Shown one piece after another: positions 6,593-12,896 of a DNA stretch of 19,174 nucleotides (positions are counted from its first letter, which is position 1; each line of letters starts with the position of its first letter). The position numbers were made by a program, and so were the translations under genes. The notes under the pieces are model-generated. The model saw only the letters and a list, made by a program, of their open reading frames with translations. It ran no database searches and was not told where the DNA came from. Source of the DNA: an uncultured Oscillospiraceae bacterium (GTDB lineage Bacteria; Bacillota; Clostridia; Oscillospirales; Oscillospiraceae); the NCBI GenBank assembly GCA_947627085.1, contig CANQUO010000012.1, forward strand, positions 1 through 19,174, read 5' to 3'.

Positions 6593-7825
6593 TTAGGCCT
6601 GTTTCGCCGCTTTGATGATATCGCGGAGCTTCGGCTTTCCGCCGTAGAGCAGGACGCCGACCCTGTATATCTTGGCCGCGACAATGCCGATGCCGAGGCA
6701 GGAGGCCACAAGGATAACTATCGATATGGCGATCTCGTAAAACGCCGGATGGCTCATGGCGATGCGTGTGAACATGGCCATGGGCGAGGTGAAGGGTATG
6801 TAGGAACAGGCGATCATAAGGGGATTGTCCACGCTCCCGCTGGTCATGCCGAACACCACCACCATAAAGCCCGCGATAAAGAGGAGCGTCACGGGCATGA
6901 CGGAGGTATTTATGTCCTCAAGCTTCGAGGCGGTGGAGCCGATGGCCCCGAACATGAAGGCGTAGATGAAAAAGCCCAGGACGAAGAAGATGAGCATGTA
7001 CGCCAAAAGCGCCGGGGGCATATCGAATATGAGCCCTATTATGGGATTATCCCCCCACCAGGCCCTGTTCATGTTGTAGAAAATTATGGCCGAGCCGAAT
7101 ATGCACACGATCTGGGCAAATCCCGCGATACAGCTGGCCACCACCTTGCCAAACATCATGGAGGTGGGCCTGGCGGAGGTGACAAGAAGCTCCATAGCCC
7201 TAGAGCTCTTCTCCGTTGCCACGTTGGTGGCCACCATCTGGCCGTAGAGAAGTATGACCATGTAGAGGGCAAAGATCATAATGTAGGTGTAGAAAAAGTT
7301 CTCCCCCTGGTCCACGCCCAGACTGCGGACCTCGAAGCTGACTTGGGAGCTCATGATCGCCGCGGCCTCGGCCTCGGTGAGCCCCGCGTCCCTGAGAGCC
7401 GAGAGCCTGTATACCCCGGTCAGGGCCTCCCCCGCCCTCTCGGCGTTGGTGTCGTACATCGAGAGATTGTCCACAAAGTATGTGAATTTCCCGAGCCCGT
7501 CCATGACTATGGCGCACTGCGCCTCGCCGGAGGTGACAGCCGCCTGGGCGTCGCCGCCGGCGGGCTTGACCTCGTATTCAGGGAACGCCTCCGCAAGGGC
7601 CGCCAGGACATCCTCATCGCCGCCGGAGACCAGCATCACGTCCCGGTCCCCGGGCTCCACCGTCCCCGGCTCGTCCCCGTCACCGCCGCCGATAATGTCC
7701 ATGGCCCTTGGGAAAAAGAGCACAAGGGCCAGCACCACCACGAGGAATATGGTCACGCCCACGAACACCTTATTTGTGAGGTAGCCCCTGAGCTCAAACT
7801 TCAATATCTTTCCAAACTGTCCCAT
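6593..7825 (-). CDS. ABC-2 type exporter permease, NatB-like
   Basis: About 410 residues. A single N-terminal membrane segment (near residues 18-40, ending VLALVLFFPRAMDI) is followed by an extracytoplasmic domain of roughly 130 residues containing GDRDVMLVSGGDEDVLAALAE. Five or six membrane segments then fill the C-terminal half, preceded by the ABC-2 hallmark NVATEKSSRAMELLVTSARPTSMMFGK. This is the NatB/ABC2_membrane_3 layout. I place the start at the ATG at 7825 (MGQFGKILKFEL), which has GAGGTG 5 bases ahead; an upstream TTG at 7837 overlaps the partner gene. The stop of the ATPase gene overlaps this ribosome binding region, so the two are translationally close. NatAB exports sodium in B. 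subtilis; the substrate here is not known. Confidence 0.88.
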   Translation of the reverse strand: MGQFGKILKFELRGYLTNKVFVGVTIFLVVVLALVLFFPRAMDIIGGGDGDEPGTVEPGDRDVMLVSGGDEDVLAALAEAFPEYEVKPAGGDAQAAVTSGEAQCAIVMDGLGKFTYFVDNLSMYDTNAERAGEALTGVYRLSALRDAGLTEAEAAAIMSSQVSFEVRSLGVDQGENFFYTYIMIFALYMVILLYGQMVATNVATEKSSRAMELLVTSARPTSMMFGKVVASCIAGFAQIVCIFGSAIIFYNMNRAWWGDNPIIGLIFDMPPALLAYMLIFFVLGFFIYAFMFGAIGSTASKLEDINTSVMPVTLLFIAGFMVVVFGMTSGSVDNPLMIACSYIPFTSPMAMFTRIAMSHPAFYEIAISIVILVASCLGIGIVAAKIYRVGVLLYGGKPKLRDIIKAAKQA

Positions 7826-7833
7826 TTCACACC

Positions 7834-8715
7834 TCAATCCCCGGCGTACTGGACGAATATGTCATTCAAGCTGGGCTCAAAGACCTTCGCCTCGTCGATG
7901 TCGTATTTTTCCGAAAGCTCACGCAAAACGCCCATCTTCTCCTCGGGCGAGGACAGCCTTATGATGACGTCGCCATTTTCATCGATGCCCGCGCCCTTGA
8001 CGTTTGCCGTGATGGCCCGGCTGTCCGGGGAGCGCACGATGAGCGTATCCCGGGGGTATTCCCGCTTTATGTCGTGAAGCTCCCCGGTGATGGCCACAAC
8101 GCCCTTGTTGATTATGGCGATGGAGTCGCAAAATTCCTCTATGTAGCTCATCTGGTGGGAGGAGAAGAGGACTATCTTGCCCCTTTGTATCTCCTCCTTC
8201 ACCACGTCCTTCAAGAGCATGGCGTTCACCGGGTCAAGGCCGGAGAAGGGCTCGTCAAGTATGACTATCTCCGGGTCGTGGGCCAGGGCCGTTATTAGCT
8301 GTATCTTCTGCTGGTTGCCTTTTGAGAGCGTGTCCAGCCGCTTATCCCGGTACTGGTCCATGTCTAGCCGCTCAAGCCAGCGGTCCACGGACTTTACAGC
8401 GTCGGAGGCACGCATGCCCTTGAGCTCGGCAAAATATATAAGCTGGTCGATTATCTTCTTTTTCGGGTAAAGCCCCCGCTCCTCCGGTAGATACCCCAGG
8501 CCCACCTTCTTATAGTCGATGGGCGCGCCGTCGATAAGGACCTCGCCGGAGTTTGCGGGGAATACGCCCATCAGTATCCGTATGGTGGTGGTCTTGCCCG
8601 CCCCGTTGCGGCCTAAAAGCCCAAAGGCCTTCCCGCTCTCGGCTTTGAAGGACACCCCCGTGAGGACCTGCTTTTCACCGAAGGATTTGTGTATGTCCCG
8701 AAGCTCAAGTATCAA
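7834..8715 (-). CDS. ABC transporter ATP-binding protein, NatA-like
   Basis: About 293 residues with a complete ATPase. It has Walker A GRNGAGKT (35-42), the Q-loop region, signature LSKGNQQK (130-137), Walker B IVILDEP with the SGLDP D-loop (about 150-161), and switch His in SSHQM (187). The C-terminal 80 residues form the extra domain typical of NatA-type exporters, ending VFEPSLNDIFVQYAGD. I favour the TTG at 8715 because AAGGTGAT precedes it at normal spacing and the protein then opens MILELRDIHKSFG. A GTG at 8724 is possible but has no spaced ribosome binding site. It pairs with the permease gene downstream, and a structured leader with a terminator precedes it. Substrate unknown. Confidence 0.92.
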   Translation of the reverse strand: MILELRDIHKSFGEKQVLTGVSFKAESGKAFGLLGRNGAGKTTTIRILMGVFPANSGEVLIDGAPIDYKKVGLGYLPEERGLYPKKKIIDQLIYFAELKGMRASDAVKSVDRWLERLDMDQYRDKRLDTLSKGNQQKIQLITALAHDPEIVILDEPFSGLDPVNAMLLKDVVKEEIQRGKIVLFSSHQMSYIEEFCDSIAIINKGVVAITGELHDIKREYPRDTLIVRSPDSRAITANVKGAGIDENGDVIIRLSSPEEKMGVLRELSEKYDIDEAKVFEPSLNDIFVQYAGD

Positions 8716-8735
8716 TTTTATCACCTTCCCAAAGC

Positions 8736-8762
8736 AAAAAAGTGCGCGGCAAAGCCACGCAC
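8736..8762 (-). terminator. Intrinsic terminator in the natA leader
   Basis: On the minus strand GTGCGTGGC pairs with GCCGCGCAC (9 pairs, one G-U, loop UUU) and is followed at once by six T. It ends 20 bases before the natA start, so it must be read through for natAB expression. Confidence 0.85.
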
Positions 8763-8880
8763 CGAAAAACGCAGCGTTTGCCTCTGTCGCGACACAGTCT
8801 AACCCCGATCAGGAATAGAACGCAAAGCATACGTTTTTACCAACAGTATGCCCGACCGGAAAGCTATTAAACTGTGTCGC
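8736..8880 (-). ncRNA. Structured cis-regulatory leader RNA of the natAB-like operon
   Basis: The predicted transcript starts near 8880 with GCGACACAGU, which pairs perfectly with ACUGUGUCGC (8798-8789), a 10-base-pair closing stem P1. Inside, CCGGUCGGG (8859-8851) pairs with CCUGAUCGG (8813-8805), nine pairs including two G-U (P2). CAUAC (8850-8846) pairs with GUAUG (8832-8828) as P3. AAUAG in the P1-P2 linker (8868-8864) can pair with CUAUU (8818-8814), which lies inside the P2 loop, making an H-type pseudoknot stacked on P2. An intrinsic terminator follows. GGCAAA (8782-8777) can pair with UUUGCC (8753-8748) in the terminator, a possible antiterminator. The layout is that of a riboswitch; I do not recognise a known class. 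Pairings are read by eye. Confidence 0.65.
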
Positions 8881-8886
8881 TTGAGT

Positions 8887-8915
8887 ATTATACCGCGTTT
8901 TTTAATAGATTGCAA
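8887..8915 (-). promoter_or_regulatory. Sigma-A promoter of the natAB leader
   Basis: On the minus strand TTGCAA (8915-8910), a 17-base spacer, then a perfect TATAAT (8892-8887). The start would be near 8880, exactly at the first base of the P1 stem of the leader RNA. Confidence 0.8.
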
Positions 8916-8954
8916 TATTTTGTAATATTTTTTCTCCCGATAATAATATGATTC

Positions 8955-8983
8955 TTGACAAATTTTGATTCAGGTTTTATAAT
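8955..8983 (+). promoter_or_regulatory. Consensus sigma-A promoter of the toxin mRNA
   Basis: TTGACA (8955-8960), a 17-base spacer, TATAAT (8978-8983): a perfect consensus promoter pointing right. Transcription would start near 8990, giving a leader of about 125 bases before the small membrane peptide gene. It is divergent from the natAB promoter 40 bases away. Confidence 0.9.
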
Positions 8984-9052
8984 TATGTCAACCGCGCCCG
9001 AGGGCATGAAAAAGAGCGCGGCCGGGAGCCTGCCAGGACGGTAGGCGGTGCG

Positions 9053-9107
9053 TTCCTCCGCTATTATCCGGAGGAAGCTTCTTGCCTCCTTCCGGAGAGG
9101 AAGGAGG
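9053..9107 (+). promoter_or_regulatory. Two leader hairpins, the second hiding the toxin Shine-Dalgarno
   Basis: TTCCTCCG (9053-9060) pairs with CGGAGGAA (9069-9076). CCTCCTTCC (9085-9093) pairs perfectly with GGAAGGAGG (9099-9107), and that second arm is the ribosome binding site of the toxin (7 bases before its GTG). The full-length mRNA would therefore be poorly translated, a feature known for several type I toxins. Confidence 0.75.
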
Positions 9108-9114
9108 TGGTTGC

Positions 9115-9219
9115 GTGGAGCTGTCATTGAGCGATCTTTTTCAGTTCGTTCTTGTCGTCATCGCGATCATAAAGCTGGTCCTGTACATAGTCGACAGAAA
9201 TCAGCCAAAAAAGAAGTAA
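9115..9219 (+). CDS. Small membrane peptide, putative holin-like type I toxin
   Basis: A 34-residue peptide. GTG start behind AAGGAGG; it begins MELSLSDLFQFVLVVIAIIK and ends in a polar, basic tail, DRNQPKKK. One membrane segment covers about residues 8-26. The size, the acidic N-terminus, the single hydrophobic helix and the Lys-rich end fit the putative holin-like toxin group (Hol_Tox) found in Firmicutes, related in design to TxpA/BsrG-type toxins. Such peptides insert into the cytoplasmic membrane and are silenced by an antisense RNA. Supporting context here: a consensus promoter, a buried ribosome binding site, an inverted repeat running over the stop codon, and a convergent promoter for an antisense RNA. 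Family membership and toxicity are inference from pattern and layout. Confidence 0.75.
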   Translation: MELSLSDLFQFVLVVIAIIKLVLYIVDRNQPKKK

Positions 9220-9302
9220 CCGCCATCGCGTCCTAAGCAAGCGGTTACTTCTTGTAACAAAAACTGCGGAGGAAGCGCCGTCTACCGGCAGTCTCCCCTT
9301 GT
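9205..9302 (-). ncRNA. Predicted antisense antitoxin RNA
   Basis: A convergent RNA of roughly 98 bases, predicted from its promoter (9309-9338) and a minus-strand terminator. The terminator is the stem of the 9211-9253 inverted repeat, followed leftward by a TTTTTT-containing tract near 9206-9212. It would be complementary to the last codons and the 3' untranslated part of the toxin mRNA, as in TxpA/RatA-like systems. Ends are approximate. Confidence 0.65.
9211..9253. terminator. Inverted repeat over the toxin stop; antitoxin terminator
   Basis: AAGAAGTAACCGC (9211-9223) pairs perfectly with GCGGTTACTTCTT (9241-9253) around a 17-base loop. The minus-strand side ends in a T tract; the plus-strand side does not, so it serves the antisense RNA best. 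The toxin TAA lies inside the stem. Confidence 0.75.
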
Positions 9303-9308
9303 GCCCTC

Positions 9309-9338
9309 ATTATAGCATTCGGCGCCGCGCCCTGTCAA
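9309..9338 (-). promoter_or_regulatory. Consensus sigma-A promoter of the antitoxin RNA
   Basis: On the minus strand TTGACA (9338-9333), an 18-base spacer, TATAAT (9314-9309): both hexamers perfect. The -35 lies in the loop of the overlapping GC-rich terminator hairpin at 9322-9350. Confidence 0.85.
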
Positions 9339-9356
9339 GGGGCGCGGCGCGTTTTT
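9322..9356 (+). terminator. Strong rightward terminator of the toxin mRNA
   Basis: A perfect 11-base-pair GC stem, GCGCCGCGCCC with GGGCGCGGCGC, loop TGTCAAG, is followed by GTTTTT. It would end the toxin mRNA at about 9356, just before the convergent coaX gene, giving a transcript near 365 bases. The loop carries the antitoxin -35 box on the other strand. Confidence 0.8.
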
Positions 9357-9357
9357 G

Positions 9358-10128
9358 TCATCGCTTTTTGTTTTTCTCGAATATCACCGAAAGGCCGGTA
9401 AGGAGGAGGTCGTCGTTGACCGTGATGTCCCTCCTGCAAAGGGGCGCGATGGACGAGGCGATGCCGCCGGTGGCAACGACGAAGGCGCGCTCGCCAAGCT
9501 CCTCCTCCACCCGTTCGATCATGCCGTCCAGCATGGCCGCCGCGCCTAAAACAGCGCCGGAGCGCATACTGTCCACGGTGTTCGTGCCGATGACCTTCGC
9601 CGGCGCCTCCAGGGATATGTTTGGCAGCTGGCTGGTGCCGGAGCTCAGGGCCGAAAGGCCAAGGGCCACGCCCGGGGCGATGGTGCCGCCGACGAAGGAG
9701 CCCTGTTTATTGATGACCGAGATGGTGGTGGCGGTGCCCATGTCGATTATGATGATGGGCGGGGCGTAGAGCTTCAGCGCCCCCGCCGCCGCGGCAATGA
9801 GGTCCGCTCCGGCCTGGGCCGGGTCGTCGATAAGTATGTTGACGCCTGTCCTGACGCCCTTGCCCAGTATAAGGGGCTTCACCCCGGCGGCAAGCTCCAC
9901 CGCCCGGGCTACCGAGCCTGTCACCGGCGGCACGACGGAGGACACGATGGCCCCGTCGAGCTCGGCGCCGTCCAAACTGAAAAATTCCAGAAAATGCCGG
10001 ATATCCGCCGCATACTCAAAGTCGGTCTTAAGCTTATTGGTGGTGAGCCGCGCCATGCGGACTATCTCAAGGCCCCGCATACAGCCAAGGCAGATGTGGG
10101 TGTTGCCGATGTCGACTGCCAGAAGCAT
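9358..10128 (-). CDS. coaX: Type III pantothenate kinase
   Basis: A 256-residue enzyme that phosphorylates pantothenate, the first step of coenzyme A synthesis. It belongs to the ASKHA fold class and needs a monovalent cation. Visible motifs are the phosphate-1 loop DIGNT (6-10), the pantothenate-binding region TGVNILIDDPAQAGADL (94-110) with the catalytic Asp at about 109, the second nucleotide loop DMGTATT (129-135) and GGTIAPG (148-154). Length is normal. GAGGGGG lies about 8 bases before the ATG. In place of the common GADR the sequence has GADL, a conservative-looking family variation. It is the second gene of an operon with an ECF S component 20 bases upstream, which fits pantothenate uptake followed by phosphorylation. 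Confidence 0.95.
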   Translation of the reverse strand: MLLAVDIGNTHICLGCMRGLEIVRMARLTTNKLKTDFEYAADIRHFLEFFSLDGAELDGAIVSSVVPPVTGSVARAVELAAGVKPLILGKGVRTGVNILIDDPAQAGADLIAAAAGALKLYAPPIIIIDMGTATTISVINKQGSFVGGTIAPGVALGLSALSSGTSQLPNISLEAPAKVIGTNTVDSMRSGAVLGAAAMLDGMIERVEEELGERAFVVATGGIASSIAPLCRRDITVNDDLLLTGLSVIFEKNKKR

Positions 10129-10148
10129 TTTTTACGCCCCCTCAAGGA

Positions 10149-10748
10149 TCATTTCCCAAGCTTCAGAATCTTGCGTCCGTTCTTGACCAGCATTACGATC
10201 ACGCCGGAGAGCACCACGTTGACGGCCAGCTCAATAAAGAAGTTTGCGCCAATAAACAGCGTGGCGATCATGTAAAAGGCGTTGCCGGTCATGCCGAGAC
10301 TCTCGCCAACCGCGACGCAGTAGTCGGCGAAGAAGATGAGGCACCCGATAAAAAAGACGCCGGTGTTCACCAGGGGACTGACTATACCGGCGCTGATGGC
10401 CGCGACGTACTCGTTCTTCTTCTCAACGAGCCTGTACACGAGCCCGGAGACGAGGCCCGCCAGCGTGCCCTTGGCGATCACGGTGATCACGGTCCCGGGT
10501 ACGGAGACGGCCAGAAACGCGCCGGTAACGGGGTCCAGGAGCACCATCACGCTGAACACGAAGCCCAGGAACGCGCCCGCGCCGGCCCCACACAGCGCCG
10601 CGCCGACGATGATAGGCGTCAGCGACAGGGTGATGGGGAAAAATCCGGGCTTGATGAACTGGGTGATAACCTGGAGCACCACGATGATGGCCGCGAGGAT
10701 GGCTAAGAGCACCAGTTTCCTCGTCTTGACAGAGTTTTCGCTATTCAT
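10149..10748 (-). CDS. ECF transporter S component, probable pantothenate (PanT-like)
   Basis: A 199-residue, very hydrophobic protein with six predicted membrane segments (starting LVLLAILAAIIVVLQVITQF and ending ELAVNVVLSGVIVMLV) and a basic C-terminus. The first segment and the Ala/Gly-rich GAGAGAFLGFVFSVMVLLD are typical of S components. These bind the vitamin and dock onto a shared energising EcfT-EcfAA' module encoded elsewhere. Its placement 20 bases ahead of coaX makes pantothenate the likeliest substrate. That is inference from context, since S components diverge too much to read the substrate from sequence alone. AGGAGGTAATG precedes the ATG by 10 bases. A sigma-A-type promoter lies upstream. 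Confidence 0.85.
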   Translation of the reverse strand: MNSENSVKTRKLVLLAILAAIIVVLQVITQFIKPGFFPITLSLTPIIVGAALCGAGAGAFLGFVFSVMVLLDPVTGAFLAVSVPGTVITVIAKGTLAGLVSGLVYRLVEKKNEYVAAISAGIVSPLVNTGVFFIGCLIFFADYCVAVGESLGMTGNAFYMIATLFIGANFFIELAVNVVLSGVIVMLVKNGRKILKLGK

Positions 10749-10828
10749 TTTTACATTACCTCCTGCTGTCGCTCCCTTCGCCCCCGGTTCTGTCGGTCCG
10801 GAGGGTACTTGGGATGCGGCGCAATTTT

Positions 10829-10849
10829 AGGCCCCGGTGGCCGGGGCCT
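10829..10849. other. 5' hairpin of the panT-like mRNA
   Basis: AGGCCCCGG (10829-10837) pairs with CCGGGGCCT (10841-10849) across a 3-base loop. With the promoter at 10855-10883 the transcript would start at or just before this hairpin, so it sits at the very 5' end and may stabilise the RNA. It lacks a T tract on the minus strand. Confidence 0.5.
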
Positions 10850-10854
10850 TTGCT

Positions 10855-10883
10855 ATTATAGCGTAATGAAACGAATAAATCAA
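10855..10883 (-). promoter_or_regulatory. Sigma-A-type promoter of the S component-coaX operon
   Basis: On the minus strand TTGATT (10883-10878), a 17-base spacer, then perfect TATAAT (10860-10855). The -35 overlaps the stop codon of the preceding nif3-like gene, so the two operons abut. Confidence 0.7.
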
Positions 10884-11650
10884 TAGTCTTGGAAAAATCT
10901 CTCCGGCTGGGCGTGGACCCGTGATATCATCACCTCAAGCCCCGGGAATTCATTTTCCAGAAGCTCCGCAAGCCGCGGGACCACCACGTTTTCCGTGGAA
11001 AAGTGGCCCGCGTCGACGAGATTTACGCCAAGCTCCTTAGCGTCGATGAACTGGTGGTGCTTCACGTCGGCTGTGACGTAGGTGTCGGCTCCGGCCTCAA
11101 AGGCCTCGGTGAGATTACCGCCCCCGGCCCCGCCCAGGACGGCCACGCGGTTTACCGGCCTGCCCGCGTCCACGAACCGAAGTCCGCCGGCGTTGAGGGC
11201 GGCCTTCACGTGGGCCATGAAGTCCCGAAGGCCCTGCTCCGGCACATACCCCACCCGCCCCACGGCGTCAACGCCGAAGGTCTCGGTGTCCTCAAGGCCC
11301 AGGGCCTCCGCCAGGGCGTCATTCACCCCGCCAAGGGCCCTGTCAAGGTTCGTGTGCATACAAATGGCGCACATGCCCGCCCGGGCAAGCGAGAGCACCC
11401 GAGTCCCGGCGGTATCCGAATCCGTGACGCTCTTGAGCTCAAAAAACATGGGGTGGTGGGAGACTATGAGCTCCGCCCCCAGCTTTTTCGCCTCCTCTAT
11501 TACGTCCATGGTTATGTCGAGAGCCACCAGCACCCGGCTTATGTCGTCCTCCCAGGAGCCCACCAGGAGCCCCACGTTGTCAAAGCCCAGCTTGCCCTCC
11601 ACCGGCGCAAGCGCGTTCAGCTTTTCAAATATCTCGCTTATTTTTGCCAT
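10880..11650 (-). CDS. Nif3-like dinuclear metal center protein (YqfO/DUF34 family)
   Basis: A 256-residue protein with all expected metal ligands: SHHPMFF (64-70), HTNLDRALGGVND (99-111), TADVKHHQ (193-200) and DAGHFSTE (213-220). It is the short form, lacking the roughly 100-residue PII-like insert seen in B. subtilis YqfO. Proteins of this family form hexameric toroids binding two metal ions; the biochemical role is unsettled, with proposals including GTP cyclohydrolase-like and metal chaperone functions. The start overlaps the end of trmK by 13 bases, a translational coupling conserved in many Firmicutes. The last codons overlap the -35 of the next operon. Confidence 0.93.
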   Translation of the reverse strand: MAKISEIFEKLNALAPVEGKLGFDNVGLLVGSWEDDISRVLVALDITMDVIEEAKKLGAELIVSHHPMFFELKSVTDSDTAGTRVLSLARAGMCAICMHTNLDRALGGVNDALAEALGLEDTETFGVDAVGRVGYVPEQGLRDFMAHVKAALNAGGLRFVDAGRPVNRVAVLGGAGGGNLTEAFEAGADTYVTADVKHHQFIDAKELGVNLVDAGHFSTENVVVPRLAELLENEFPGLEVMISRVHAQPERFFQDY

Positions 11651-12315
11651 TTTTCTACCTCCGCTATTCCCATATTTACCGCCTCAAGCTCCCGCCGAAG
11701 CTTATCATATTCCGCGCTCCCCCGCTTCCCGCCCTTTTCCATGCCCTCAAGGGCCCGCAGGAGCCGGTTTTTCTCTCTCGCAAGGCACTTTTCCAAAAGC
11801 GGGTCCCGGCCCTTAAGGAGCGTATCCATGAGGTCGAAGCCGCCCTCCCCGCGCTCCGAGCAAAAAGCTGCGTAGAGCTTTCCCCCGTCCTCGACTAATC
11901 TGGCCCGCCGGCAGGTAAAGCCGTTTTCGTCGAGCCAGCCGGAGAGCCCCGGGAGCTTGCTCTGGGGCTGTAATATTAGCCTTGATGTCTTGACCCAAGA
12001 GCAGTCAGATATTATGTCAACCATCGTCTCCCCGCCCATGCCGGCGACGACCACAGTGTCGAATGGGCCGGCCACGCTTTTAAGCCCGTCGGAGAGGTAA
12101 AATTCTATTTTATCCTCCACCCCATGCTCCCGGGCGGAGTTTTTTGCGCTTTGTAGTGGCAACGCTCCTATGTCCGAGGCGGCGATACGGGAGAAAAGCC
12201 CGAGCTTTGCAAAATACACCGGCACATAGCCGTGGTCCGTGCCCACGTCGATGACGCTCCCGCCCGCTCCGGCAAGCTCCGCCACAGTGCGGAGCCTCGG
12301 TGACAGCTTAATCAT
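11638..12315 (-). CDS. trmK: tRNA (adenine(22)-N(1))-methyltransferase
   Basis: A 225-residue Rossmann methyltransferase. SAM-binding motif I is VIDVGTDHGYVPVYFA (21-36); the acidic tip follows at AASDI (46-50). Motif IV-like VVVAGMGGETM (88-98) and LILQPQS are characteristic of the TrmK/COG2384 family, and the C-terminal third (from about residue 165) is the family's coiled-coil region. TrmK makes m1A22 in tRNA. ACGGAGTG lies about 6 bases before the ATG. It is coupled to the nif3-like gene, the same order as B. subtilis trmK-yqfO. A MITE-like element sits directly upstream, so no private promoter is obvious; transcripts may come from the DUF1858 gene promoter. Confidence 0.94.
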   Translation of the reverse strand: MIKLSPRLRTVAELAGAGGSVIDVGTDHGYVPVYFAKLGLFSRIAASDIGALPLQSAKNSAREHGVEDKIEFYLSDGLKSVAGPFDTVVVAGMGGETMVDIISDCSWVKTSRLILQPQSKLPGLSGWLDENGFTCRRARLVEDGGKLYAAFCSERGEGGFDLMDTLLKGRDPLLEKCLAREKNRLLRALEGMEKGGKRGSAEYDKLRRELEAVNMGIAEVEKWQK

Positions 12316-12335
12316 ACTTCACTCCGTAAAAGCGA

Positions 12336-12576
12336 AGGCGGACTTAAGTCCGCCTCAGATTGTCAAAAACTCAAATTCAATATTTTTTCCGGCGGCATGT
12401 ACGTCGGAAAAAATACCTTTTGTCGCACAAGTGTGCCCCGCAGGGGCGCGCGCAGGGCGACAGCAGGAAGATTTCGCGTGAATTTCGCAAAATTCACGCA
12501 AAATCTTCCGCACGTTCTCCCTTGTCGACAAAGGCCAACGGCCTTGCCGACAACCTAGGCGGACTCAAGTCCGCCT
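12336..12576. mobile_element. MITE-like structured element
   Basis: The element is bounded by a perfect 20-base palindrome, AGGCGGACTTAAGTCCGCCT (12336-12355), and a near copy (12557-12576). The similarity extends inward (CAGATTGTC against GACAACCT), giving imperfect inverted ends of about 28 bases. The interior folds into further hairpins. TTTTTCCG pairs with CGGAAAAA. A 20-base arm starting GGAAGATTTCGCGTG pairs with its near-complement ending AAAATCTTCC (about 12464-12510). TTGTCG...GGCC pairs with GGCC...CGACAA (about 12527-12554). No protein is encoded. It lies between the DUF1858 gene and trmK. Confidence 0.65.
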
Positions 12577-12586
12577 CCGTGTTTTC

Positions 12587-12790
12587 TTACGCCTCGCTTG
12601 TGAGAAAATCGTTGAGCTCGTCCAAAAACTCGTCCGGGTCCACGCCGTGGGCGTTGCAGGCCTGCTCAATGGACTCGCCGGTGGCAAGGGCGCAACCTAA
12701 GCAGTGCATACCGATGTTCTGGAAGAAGGGCTGTGCCTGGGGGGCCTTCATCATTACCTCGGCTACGATGGTATCTTTTGTAAATGTCAT
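12587..12790 (-). CDS. DUF1858 redox-disulfide domain protein
   Basis: A 67-residue protein consisting of one DUF1858 domain, also described as the hybrid-cluster-protein-associated redox disulfide domain. It opens MTFTKDTIVAEVMMKAPQAQ and has the CxxC pair GMHCLGCALATGESIEQAC (Cys30 and Cys33, a third Cys further on), ending in an acidic helix. The open frame extends further upstream, but AGGAGGTCA 6-8 bases before the ATG at 12790 decides the start. Function is unknown; the CxxC suggests thiol redox or metal binding. A promoter with TATAAT lies 30 bases upstream. Confidence 0.9.
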   Translation of the reverse strand: MTFTKDTIVAEVMMKAPQAQPFFQNIGMHCLGCALATGESIEQACNAHGVDPDEFLDELNDFLTSEA

Positions 12791-12821
12791 AAAAATGACC
12801 TCCTGATCGAATTTCCTACTT

Positions 12822-12850
12822 ATTATAACCGCCTCGGAACATAAATTCAA
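12822..12850 (-). promoter_or_regulatory. Sigma-A-type promoter of the DUF1858 gene
   Basis: On the minus strand TTGAAT (12850-12845), a 17-base spacer, perfect TATAAT (12827-12822). It could also supply trmK and nif3 if transcription passes the MITE-like element. Confidence 0.7.
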
Positions 12851-12896
12851 TACCATTTTGTAAATTCCCGCTCTTTTCAGCCCGTTAAAAAGGTGC

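Noticed and set aside
6749..8077. Plus-strand open frame of 442 codons opposite the natAB-like genes
   Set aside because: Spans two real genes on the other strand, has His/Gly/Glu-rich low-complexity character and no start signals.
8707..8830. ATG-started leader peptide within the natA leader RNA (minus strand)
   Set aside because: The frame stays open to the natA start but has no Shine-Dalgarno, and its ATG is inside the P3 stem. There is no run of regulatory codons.
8888..9127. Minus-strand open frame of 79 codons across the toxin leader
   Set aside because: No ribosome binding site. The region is explained by promoters and leader hairpins of the divergent natAB and toxin transcripts.
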